DNA of 7,657 bases from Verrucomicrobiota bacterium (GTDB taxonomy: Bacteria; Verrucomicrobiota; Verrucomicrobiia; Chthoniobacterales; UBA10450), in the NCBI GenBank assembly GCA_003219995.1, contig QHRC01000081.1, positions 1 through 7,657 on the forward strand, given 5' to 3'. The notes under the pieces are model-generated. The model made no database searches and was not told where the DNA came from. It saw only the letters and a list, made by a program, of their open reading frames with translations. The first letter of the stretch is position 1, and each line of letters begins with the position of its first letter. This document shows positions 1-5,413 of the stretch, one piece after another. Position numbers and translations under genes: made by a program.

Positions 1-396
1 ACTTTCGAAGACCTCAACACCCGTGGCACCATGCCAGCCAATCGCGACCGACAAGCCGAGCGCGATCACCACATTGACCAGCGGTCCGGCCAGCGCAATG
101 ACCAGCTCTTGCCCAGGTTTTTCCGGCATCCGTTCCAGTCGCGCGACACCACCGATCGGCAGCAGTGTGATGTCCGGGGTATTGATGCCGAAAGCTTTCG
201 CGGCAAACGCGTGCCCAAATTCGTGCAGGACCACGCACAGAAAAAGTAACAGGATAAAAAACACGCGCCCAGCTGCGGCCGCCGAGCCTCCCTCCGTGTA
301 GTAGCCGAAGGCGAGCCAGCCGATTAGCAGCAGGAAAGTAACATGGATCCGCAACTGAATGCCGGCGACGCGCAGAATGGGAAGAGACCAGCTCAT
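1..396 (-). CDS. M50 (site-2) family intramembrane zinc metalloprotease, N-terminal part
   Basis: The reading frame starts at ATG 396-394 and stays open to the window edge, giving 132 residues with the C-terminus missing. Residues 58-62 are HEFGH, the HExxH zinc-binding and catalytic motif. It sits in a hydrophobic segment at about 45-62. Other hydrophobic segments lie at about 18-32 and 98-120, and the latter carries the ALAGPLVN motif that follows the active site in this family. The LLPIGGVARL stretch (about 78-87) is typical of the SpoIVFB/Rip3-like branch, which often has C-terminal CBS domains; those would lie outside the window. Known family role: cleavage of membrane-bound substrates within the bilayer, often anti-sigma factors. 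The third zinc ligand, an Asp in the distal transmembrane part, cannot be seen. The substrate is unknown. The gene is divergent from the FAD oxidoreductase gene at 545. Family assignment is firm; subfamily is inference. Confidence 0.9.
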   Translation of the reverse strand, partial: MSWSLPILRVAGIQLRIHVTFLLLIGWLAFGYYTEGGSAAAAGRVFFILLLFLCVVLHEFGHAFAAKAFGINTPDITLLPIGGVARLERMPEKPGQELVIALAGPLVNVVIALGLSVAIGWHGATGVEVFES

Positions 397-416
397 AAAA
401 CAGTCTCGTCTGTTTT
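397..416 (-). promoter_or_regulatory. Stem-loop touching the start codon of the M50 protease gene
   Basis: Positions 397-403 (AAAACAG) and 410-416 (CTGTTTT) are perfect 7-bp complementary arms around a 6-nt loop. Read on the minus strand, the second arm ends at the base before the ATG, and the loop is ACGAGA. The GAG in the loop would lie about 8 nt upstream of the start, where a weak ribosome-binding site would be expected. Presentation or masking of the initiation region is inference. The arms are AT-rich, so the stem is weak. Confidence 0.4.
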
Positions 417-456
417 TAGATCATACGCCAGCGCTCGGTAGGCCGAGAGGATTGAA

Positions 457-529
457 CAGAAGGTAACGAAGGAAACGAAGTTCCAGTGAAGCCGGAAGCA
501 AAAATCTTCGTTATCTTTGTTTTCTTCTG
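457..529. repeat. Imperfect inverted repeat with 24-nt arms
   Basis: Arms at 457-480 and 506-529 match in 19 of 24 positions when one is reverse-complemented; a 25-nt spacer separates them. The left arm contains a 9-nt unit repeated in tandem (GTAACGAAG then GAAACGAAG). The right arm carries the degenerate complement. The element fills most of the gap between the two divergent genes and ends 15 nt before the FAD oxidoreductase start. It resembles short intergenic palindromic elements dispersed in many bacterial genomes. Copy number cannot be judged from one window. Confidence 0.6.
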
Positions 530-544
530 TGATGATTCTGCGAA

Positions 545-1666
545 ATGGAAATATTTGATGTCGCGATCGTCGGAGCCGGGCCCGGCGGATCGACCTGTGC
601 GGCATTTTGCGCCGCCGCGGGATTGCGCACTCTCCTTTTCGAGCGCGAAAAATTTCCTCGCGAAAAAGTCTGCGGCGATTGTTTGAATCCATCGTGTGGG
701 CCGGTCCTGCGCCGGCTCGGGATCGCCGAGCGCATCGGACAATTGCCGCACGGAACTCTCGATGCCGTCGAGTTTATCGCCGTTGGCGAAAAGAGAGTAA
801 TTGTCGATCTTCCCTCCGGCGGCGAACGCGAGATCGCAATCAAACGCAGTCTCTTCGATCAACTGTTGATGACTCGCGCACGCGAGCTCGGCGCGGTTAT
901 TCATCAGGAGTCGACCATCACCGCTCTCGCCGGTCCGCCGACGCCACACGTGAATCACGTATGCGATCGGCGCCCGAATGAACATTGGACGTTAGAGACG
1001 GAGAAGGGAGAAAGTTTTAGGGCCCATCTTCTCGTCGCCGCCGATGGTCGCAACTCCACGGTCGCGCGACTCTGCAATTTGCTTCCCCGACCGGAGCGCG
1101 AACGCATCGCACTTCAAGCCCATATTCCGTTGCCAAAAAATTTTGGCAATCGCGTTGTCCTACAATTCCTTCCGAACGGATATTCGGGCCAGGCCCCCGT
1201 AAACGATAACGAATTGAATCTTTGCCTCGTCAGCAAACCATCACAAATGCCGGCGCTACGCCGTTGGGCGGAAGAGCAATTTGGTCTTTCCCAAAATCAA
1301 CCGTGGCGGACGATCACACCGCTGACCCGCGCGACGATTCCGCCAGCTCACGAAAATCTTCTTCTCATCGGAGATGCAGCTCGTGTGGTTGAGCCATTTA
1401 CCGGCGAGGGAATCTATTACGCGTTGCGCTCTGGGGAGCTGGCGGCGAACGCGATCATCAAGATCATTGGGGGAGGAGATCGACAGTTGGCCTTGCGCGC
1501 ATTCGCTCGGGCCCACGCCCAAATGTATCAGGGCCGATTATGGATCAATCGGCTTGCCCGCGCGGCAGTTTTGTCGCCGAGATTCGCATCGCTCCTTCTT
1601 CGTGCGGCGCAAATTCAACCGTCGATTCTTCGAGTACTGACAAATAAAATCGTCCACATGTTGTAG
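545..1666 (+). CDS. Geranylgeranyl reductase family FAD-dependent oxidoreductase
   Basis: This 373-residue protein has a FAD Rossmann motif at its N-terminus (GAGPGGS, residues 10-16). A family signature follows at about 33-45 (FEREKFPREKVCGD), with Cys43-Gly44-Asp45. A second FAD-binding motif at about 276-293 (GDAARVVEPFTGEGIYYAL) contacts the flavin pyrophosphate and ribityl chain. The length is normal for the family. Known members reduce isoprenoid double bonds in geranylgeranyl chains, archaeal lipids or quinone side chains; some act on polyketide or halogenated substrates. The substrate here cannot be read from the sequence. The start at 545 places the FAD motif at the expected distance, but no good Shine-Dalgarno sequence precedes it. 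The last two codons, TTG TAG, lie inside a palindrome at 1661-1730 that also ends the opposing folD. A 20-nt near-perfect palindrome lies inside the gene at 1130-1149. Confidence 0.88.
   Translation: MEIFDVAIVGAGPGGSTCAAFCAAAGLRTLLFEREKFPREKVCGDCLNPSCGPVLRRLGIAERIGQLPHGTLDAVEFIAVGEKRVIVDLPSGGEREIAIKRSLFDQLLMTRARELGAVIHQESTITALAGPPTPHVNHVCDRRPNEHWTLETEKGESFRAHLLVAADGRNSTVARLCNLLPRPERERIALQAHIPLPKNFGNRVVLQFLPNGYSGQAPVNDNELNLCLVSKPSQMPALRRWAEEQFGLSQNQPWRTITPLTRATIPPAHENLLLIGDAARVVEPFTGEGIYYALRSGELAANAIIKIIGGGDRQLALRAFARAHAQMYQGRLWINRLARAAVLSPRFASLLLRAAQIQPSILRVLTNKIVHML
1130..1149. repeat. 20-nt near-perfect palindrome inside a coding region
   Basis: TTGCCAAAA at 1130-1138 and its exact complement TTTTGGCAA at 1141-1149 flank two A residues. 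It codes for part of a Pro-Lys-Asn-Phe-Gly-Asn stretch of the FAD oxidoreductase. The symmetry resembles a dimeric-regulator operator, but its place mid-gene makes a chance origin, or a purely coding one, more likely. Confidence 0.3.
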
Positions 1667-1730
1667 CTGCCGCCGTCTCTGGCGGCAGAAAATCAGTGCG
1701 TTCTGCCGCTGAGGACAGCAGCCTCTACAA
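1661..1730. repeat. 70-bp palindromic element between convergent genes, supplying both stop codons
   Basis: The arms at 1661-1690 and 1701-1730 match in 22 of 30 positions without gaps. The outer six bases (TTGTAG/CTACAA) and the inner nine (GCGGCAGAA/TTCTGCCGC) are perfect; a 10-nt centre separates the arms. The left arm alone can also fold, with CTGCCGCC pairing to GGCGGCAG around a 6-nt loop. TTGTAG at the left end is the final Leu codon plus stop of the FAD oxidoreductase. TTGTAG read on the minus strand at the right end is the final Leu plus stop of folD. The RNA from either strand would be strongly structured, so a two-way transcript end or RNA-stabilising role is plausible. There is no U-tract, so it is not a classical intrinsic terminator. 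Confidence 0.75.
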
Positions 1731-2603
1731 CAATTGGCGGCACGCTTTCACCGTGTTGGACATCAACATTGCTATCGTCATCGGACCGACGCCGCCCGGT
1801 ACCGGCGTGATGGCGGCCGCTTTCTTTGCGACCTCGTCGAACGCAACATCACCAACCAGCCGATAACCGCGTTCATTCGTAGCGTCTTCAATACGATTAA
1901 TTCCAACATCGACAATCACCGCGCCGTCCCGCACATGTCCTGACTTCACGAAGTTGGCCCGGCCTATCGCCGCGATCAAAATGTCCGCCGAGCGCGTGAT
2001 TTCTTCGAGATTGCGGCTGCGCGAATGCGCGACCGTGACCGTCGCATCCGCGTTTTTGTTTTTTTGCATGAGCAGAAGTGCGAGCGGTTTACCGACGATC
2101 ATGCTCCGGCCCAGAATCACGACGTGCGCGCCGGAGATGCCGATCTTGCTTTCGACCAGCAGGCGTTGAATGCCGAGCGGGGTACACGGAACAAATCCGT
2201 CCGCCGCAGCGGAGACGAGTTTCGCGACGTTTGCTGGGTGAAATCCGTCGACATCTTTGCGCGGATCGAGCGCCTGCACGATTGCCGTCTCATCGATTTG
2301 TTTCGGCGGCGGTGATTGCACGAGAATCCCGTGAATCGCGGGATCGCGATTTAATTCTTCAACCCGCGCAAGCAATTCCGACTGCGTGGTTGAAGCCGGC
2401 AGCTCGAGCTTGACCGAATGGAGCCCGAGTTCGCGGCTCATTTTATCTTTCGAGCGAATGTAGGCGCGCGACGCCGGATTATCGCCCACCAGAACGACGG
2501 CAAGCCCGGGCGTGATTCCGTTCGATTTTAGTTCCGCGATCTCGCGGCGAAGATCGACATAAACTTTTTCGGCAATCGCGCGGCCGTCGATCAGGTTTGC
2601 CAT
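1725..2603 (-). CDS. folD: Bifunctional methylenetetrahydrofolate dehydrogenase / methenyltetrahydrofolate cyclohydrolase
   Basis: FolD oxidises 5,10-methylene-THF with NAD(P) and hydrolyses the methenyl product to 10-formyl-THF in the cytoplasm, feeding purine and formyl-methionine synthesis. The 292-residue length is normal. Visible family features: Tyr48 and catalytic Lys52 in YIRSK; the KDVDGFHP segment at about 116-123 with the substrate-binding Asp119; PCTPLG at 139-144; the nucleotide-binding GRSMIVGKP at 165-173; and [10 protein letters not shown] near residues 267-276. One oddity is the folate-site motif, usually QLPLP, which reads QSPPP at 96-100. The ATG at 2603 gives the expected N-terminus (MANLIDG), though no Shine-Dalgarno sequence precedes it. 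The gene lies last in a minus-strand cluster after ubiX and the acyltransferase. A 150-bp gap holding a palindromic element separates it from the acyltransferase. Its stop codon comes from the 1661-1730 palindrome. Confidence 0.96.
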   Translation of the reverse strand: MANLIDGRAIAEKVYVDLRREIAELKSNGITPGLAVVLVGDNPASRAYIRSKDKMSRELGLHSVKLELPASTTQSELLARVEELNRDPAIHGILVQSPPPKQIDETAIVQALDPRKDVDGFHPANVAKLVSAAADGFVPCTPLGIQRLLVESKIGISGAHVVILGRSMIVGKPLALLLMQKNKNADATVTVAHSRSRNLEEITRSADILIAAIGRANFVKSGHVRDGAVIVDVGINRIEDATNERGYRLVGDVAFDEVAKKAAAITPVPGGVGPMTIAMLMSNTVKACRQLL

Positions 2604-2614
2604 ACAGTGAAGCT

Positions 2615-2700
2615 TGTCATGTTAAGCGGAGCGAACCATCTCTCATCAAAGGGAGACGAATCGCATCCAAGAGGGATCCTTCGCTCCCCTCAGGATGACG
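2615..2700. repeat. 86-bp palindromic intergenic element upstream of folD
   Basis: The ends, 2615-2635 and 2680-2700, are imperfect inverted copies with 16 of 21 positions matching, including a shared GGAGCGAA core. On the minus strand the element begins with CGTCATCCTGAGGGGAGCGA. This resembles a widespread family of dispersed intergenic repeats seen in soil bacterial genomes (from memory, not checked). It lies 11 bp before the folD start codon, so any folD message continuing from the acyltransferase gene would carry it as leader. A role in RNA processing or attenuation is possible but unproven. Confidence 0.6.
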
Positions 2701-2753
2701 CCGTTCCTCTGCGCAGCTTCGGTCAGGTTGGCCATGGACTGAACGTAGATTAT

Positions 2754-3398
2754 TCAGCGCCGTTCAACCAGCGACATCATCGCGTTTTGCAAACGCAAAC
2801 GCTCCGCTTCGAACTCTTCCTCTGTAATTGTCGATCTTACAGGATGCGGGTGGCCGATGAGCACGCGCACTTTGGCAAATGGCCGTGGCACGATGAACCG
2901 ATCCCAGCTTTTGATTCGCCAACAGCTCGAGTATTCCATGTTCATTGGCAATACCGCCGCGCCTGATTTTTGCGCGAGGAAAATTATGCCCGGTCCAAGT
3001 TCGTAGGCCGGACCGCGCGGCCCATCCGGCGTGATGACCACGTCACAACCGGAAGTGAGAACCTGTGTTAGCTGCCGGAGTGCACTCGCACCCAGGCGTG
3101 AACTCGAGCCGCGCACGACATCGAATCGGAAGCGTTTGATGGCGTCGGCCAGCAGCTCGCCGTCACGGCTCGCGCTGATCAAGGCGGCGCCGCGGCGATT
3201 GGAAAAAAAGCGGCGGAGCACGAACGGAAAGATCAAGAGGCGATTGTGCCAGAGAGCACCGACGTAATTTTCCTTAACCGGTTTTCCGACGATGCCCGCG
3301 CGGTCGTCGATTTCAAATCGCAGGGTGCGCGCCCAAAGTTGCAGCAAATGAAATCCAAACGCGATCAGCCAACGTGCGCGCCAACCTTCGATCTTCAA
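2754..3398 (-). CDS. DUF374 / lysophospholipid acyltransferase family protein
   Basis: This 214-residue protein carries the DUF374 pattern. WHNRLL at 50-55 occupies the place of the acyltransferase histidine motif. SRDGELLA follows at 77-84, RGSSSRLGASAL at about 96-107, and PDGPRGP at 124-130. A hydrophobic N-terminal segment (about 10-25) suggests attachment to the inner face of the membrane. DUF374 proteins belong to the LPLAT superfamily and are thought to acylate lipid A precursors or other envelope lipids; the exact acceptor is unknown. The start is TTG at 3398-3396. It overlaps the in-frame ubiX stop as TTGA, a 4-nt overlap typical of translational coupling. Only a weak AAGAAAAA run precedes it. 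The broken ubiX frame just upstream may change how this start is reached. Function class is sound; substrate is inference. Confidence 0.86.
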   Translation of the reverse strand: MKIEGWRARWLIAFGFHLLQLWARTLRFEIDDRAGIVGKPVKENYVGALWHNRLLIFPFVLRRFFSNRRGAALISASRDGELLADAIKRFRFDVVRGSSSRLGASALRQLTQVLTSGCDVVITPDGPRGPAYELGPGIIFLAQKSGAAVLPMNMEYSSCWRIKSWDRFIVPRPFAKVRVLIGHPHPVRSTITEEEFEAERLRLQNAMMSLVERR

Positions 3399-3960
3399 TT
3401 TTTCTTACGCGAAGTTTCCGCCGCCTTATCCTGTTCACCCCGACGAATCCGTCCTCCGGCGGACCAGCGGTAAGCGCGCGGGTTGGGCAGACCGATTTGA
3501 TCGAGAATCCGCCACACCACTGTGTCGACAAGATCGACAAGTGATTTTGGGCGGCTGTAAAAAGAGGGAATCGCCGGCAAAATAATCGCGCCCGCCTCGA
3601 GCAACGTCGCGGAACGAGAATTAATTTGCGGCGCTCCTTTAAAAAAACATCGGCCGCGCGCAATAAGGCGCTGTCGCTGGAGCCAGAAGCGACCCTCCCG
3701 AGAGTTGCCATCGAGCAGGGAAGGATCACCATCGCGTCGAAGTGGGACGAACCGCTCACGAATGGCACGTTTAGATCGCTTTCAGGATGCCGCGAGACGT
3801 GCGATGGAATTTTGAAATCATCCAGCTCCTGCTTCGCGACTTGCTGTGCATGCGCGCTCATGACGAGATGAATCTCGTGCGCGGCGCAATCGATCTGCTC
3901 GAGCAGACGCTGAAGATAGATGGTTCCGCTCGCGCCCGTCGCGGCAATTACGAATTTCAT
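3395..3960 (-). pseudogene. ubiX: Flavin prenyltransferase UbiX, internally deleted and frameshifted
   Basis: UbiX joins dimethylallyl phosphate to FMN to make prenylated FMN for UbiD-type decarboxylases. From ATG 3960 the frame reads MKFVIAATGASGTIYLQRLL, the FMN-binding N-terminus, then VSGSSHFDAMVILPCSMATL and RAADVFLKERRKLILVPR. The family continues with RE(T/A)P and a helix ending in HLENML. Here, straight after LVPR (near 3609), the match resumes in another frame as TLLEAGAIILPAIPSFYSRP, and continues to the C-terminus with its stop at 3395. Compared with Pseudomonas and E. coli UbiX, about 13 codons plus 1 nt (near 40 nt) are missing, including the conserved Glu after Arg. The unshifted frame instead reads on to a stop at 3313, giving a foreign tail of about 77 residues. 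A TTG 36 nt upstream (3996) is also open, but the ATG fits the family N-terminus. No ubiD is in the window. An assembly error is possible. Confidence 0.85.
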
Positions 3961-4005
3961 CGCTGTGAGTTTGAATTTAATCGGAGAACAGGGCAATAAG
4001 ATACG

Positions 4006-4392
4006 ATGGTAAAGAAACTTTTACATACTCGTTACCGCGTAACCGATCTGGAAAAAACGGTCGCGTTCTATAAAGACGTCCTCGGCCTGCAGGAGGTTCG
4101 CCGGCATACTTCCGGCCGCGGCTCACAGCTTGTTTTTCTGAAAGCGGCGGCCAGCGAAGAAGAAATTGAGCTCTGTAAGTTCGACCAAAGCGGGCCGGTT
4201 GTAGTGGGGCCCGACCTGACGCATCTTGCCTTCGAAGTGGACGATATGGAAAAATTCGCGCGGGAAGCGGCGGCCAAAGGATATCCGCTCTCTGACGGTC
4301 CGCATCGGACTGAGCGCGGAGATGCTATTGCCTTCATCGATGCGCCGGAAGGTTACGAGATTGAATTAATCCAACGCGGACGAATTTCATAA
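4006..4392 (+). CDS. Glyoxalase I-like VOC superfamily metalloenzyme
   Basis: This 128-residue protein has the two beta-alpha-beta-beta-beta halves of the vicinal oxygen chelate fold. It aligns by eye with E. coli lactoylglutathione lyase. The four metal ligands have counterparts at His7 (LLHTRYRV), Glu55 (EIELCKF), His73 (LTHLAFEV) and Glu120 (GYEIELI). DLEKTVAFYKDVLGL near 14-28 is the family helix, and DAPEGYEIELIQ at 112-123 closes the second half. Retention of all ligands favours real lyase activity, converting a hemithioacetal of methylglyoxal and glutathione or another thiol. Related VOC families share much of this pattern, so the substrate is uncertain. The gene diverges from ubiX with 45 bp between starts. 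It lies 58 bp ahead of the carboxypeptidase gene. The Shine-Dalgarno sequence is weak. Confidence 0.85.
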   Translation: MVKKLLHTRYRVTDLEKTVAFYKDVLGLQEVRRHTSGRGSQLVFLKAAASEEEIELCKFDQSGPVVVGPDLTHLAFEVDDMEKFAREAAAKGYPLSDGPHRTERGDAIAFIDAPEGYEIELIQRGRIS

Positions 4393-4413
4393 GCATTCTG
4401 GCCGACCATCTGC

Positions 4414-4441
4414 TTGCACCTTGTAAATCTTTGCCGCTAAT
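4414..4441 (+). promoter_or_regulatory. Possible sigma-70-type promoter before the carboxypeptidase gene
   Basis: TTGCAC at 4414-4419 and GCTAAT at 4436-4441 are separated by 16 nt and match the -35 and -10 consensus in part. Transcription would begin a few bases before the ATG at 4451, giving a nearly leaderless message. That would fit the lack of any Shine-Dalgarno sequence there. The matches are weak and could be chance. Confidence 0.25.
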
Positions 4442-4450
4442 TTCTCGCTC

Positions 4451-5389
4451 ATGAAGCGCCCCTTTCATCGGTTCATCCCTTTTTGTGCAGCAGCGCTGGC
4501 GCTTTGTTGCATAGGAGCAACGCCATCTAAAGATGAAGATGCCGATGCCGTCAGACCAACCGGTGTGCCGCACCGGTCAAAATCCAAGCGCACCCATCGA
4601 GCAACGGTGAAGCCTCGCGAAAGCGCGGAACCAATCCAAATCCCGACCGCTCCGGGCGTGGTCCCGGCAACCGGCGCCAGCTCGGTCATCGTCATCAATG
4701 CGCACAGCGGAGACGTTTTATATGAAAAAAATCCGGACCAGATGCGACCGCCCGCCAGCACGGAGAAATTGCTTACCGCTCTGATCATTGCCGAAAGCGG
4801 CTATCTCGATCGAGCAGTAACCGTCGAAGCGATCGATACCATGGCTGAGCCGGTGAAGTTAAACATTAAATCTGGCGAGACCTACCAACGAATCGATCTG
4901 CTGCGCGCGCTGCTCGTAAAAAGTCCGAATGACGTAGCGCGTTGCCTGGCGCGCGATAATGCCGGCAGCATCGCGGCCTTCGCCGACCGAATGAATCAAC
5001 GGGCGCGCGAGCTCGGCGCGACGAGCTCGCATTTCGTTAACCCGAATGGTTTGCCAGTCCCCGGTCAGTATTCCACCGCGCGCGATCTGTCGATCATCGC
5101 CCGCGCCGCCTATGCCAATCCCACCATCCGATCGATCGTTTGCCTTCCGCAGCTTGTTTTTCGCTTTGCCAACGGACGCACGCGCGAGCTCGAAAATACC
5201 AACAAGGTTTTAAGACGGCTCCCCTACTGCAACGGCATGAAAACTGGTTACACCGAAGCCGCGGGACACTGCTTGATTGCGAGCGGCTCGCGGCCTGGTC
5301 GCGACGTGATCGTAGTCGTGCTCGGCGACAGCAAAGCCGGTGTGTGGCGCGATGCATCGGCACTCCTTTCCTGGGGCCTTTGGATGTAG
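4451..5389 (+). CDS. Secreted D-alanyl-D-alanine carboxypeptidase (S11 family, short form)
   Basis: This 312-residue serine-type penicillin-binding protein removes the terminal D-Ala from peptidoglycan pentapeptides in the periplasm. The three active-site motifs are present: SxxK as STEK (nucleophile Ser103, Lys106), SxN as SPN (158-160) and KTG at 264-266. A Sec signal peptide is visible: basic MKRPFHRF, a hydrophobic stretch at 9-22, and likely cleavage near GA-TPS. A polar, low-complexity linker (about 25-65) precedes the catalytic domain. The chain ends soon after the domain, so the C-terminal beta domain and amphipathic anchor of E. coli PBP5 (about 400 residues) are absent. The enzyme is therefore probably soluble or held by other means. 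The ATG at 4451 is favoured by the signal peptide. bioF starts 24 bp after the stop; the functional link, if any, is not obvious. Confidence 0.92.
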   Translation: MKRPFHRFIPFCAAALALCCIGATPSKDEDADAVRPTGVPHRSKSKRTHRATVKPRESAEPIQIPTAPGVVPATGASSVIVINAHSGDVLYEKNPDQMRPPASTEKLLTALIIAESGYLDRAVTVEAIDTMAEPVKLNIKSGETYQRIDLLRALLVKSPNDVARCLARDNAGSIAAFADRMNQRARELGATSSHFVNPNGLPVPGQYSTARDLSIIARAAYANPTIRSIVCLPQLVFRFANGRTRELENTNKVLRRLPYCNGMKTGYTEAAGHCLIASGSRPGRDVIVVVLGDSKAGVWRDASALLSWGLWM

Positions 5390-5406
5390 TCCCGCAACGG
5401 CGGGAC
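5389..5406 (+). promoter_or_regulatory. GC-rich stem-loop between the carboxypeptidase stop and bioF start
   Basis: GTCCCGC at 5389-5395 and GCGGGAC at 5400-5406 form a perfect 7-bp stem with an AACG loop. The first base is the last base of the upstream TAG stop. The right arm contains GGGA, 8 nt before the bioF ATG and the only purine-rich candidate for ribosome binding. Folding would hide it unless ribosomes ending the upstream gene open the stem. This gives possible translational coupling, which is inference. There is no U-tract, so a terminator is unlikely. Confidence 0.45.
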
Positions 5407-5413
5407 GGCGCTC

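Noticed and set aside
416..985. A 189-codon open frame antisense to the FAD oxidoreductase gene
   Set aside because: It is antisense to a gene with clear motifs, has no recognisable domain, and runs through the 457-529 inverted repeat. It is a by-product of GC-rich coding sequence.
2607..2966. A plus-strand frame crossing the palindromic element and the 3' end of the acyltransferase gene
   Set aside because: It is made from repeat sequence and antisense of a real gene. The translation shows no domain.
3961..3996. An upstream TTG start at 3996 adding 12 residues to UbiX
   Set aside because: The ATG at 3960 gives the family-typical N-terminus directly before the FMN-binding GASG motif. The extension shows no conserved pattern.
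4484..4513. A lipoprotein signal (lipobox) in the carboxypeptidase, suggested by Cys19-Cys20 after a hydrophobic run
   Set aside because: The residues before either Cys (ALAL-C, LALC-C) do not fit the usual small residue at -1. An ordinary Sec signal peptide is more likely.
4559..4577. A perfect 7-bp inverted repeat (ACCGGTG/CACCGGT) with a 5-nt loop in the carboxypeptidase linker region
   Set aside because: It is inside coding sequence in a low-complexity linker, with no sign of regulatory placement.
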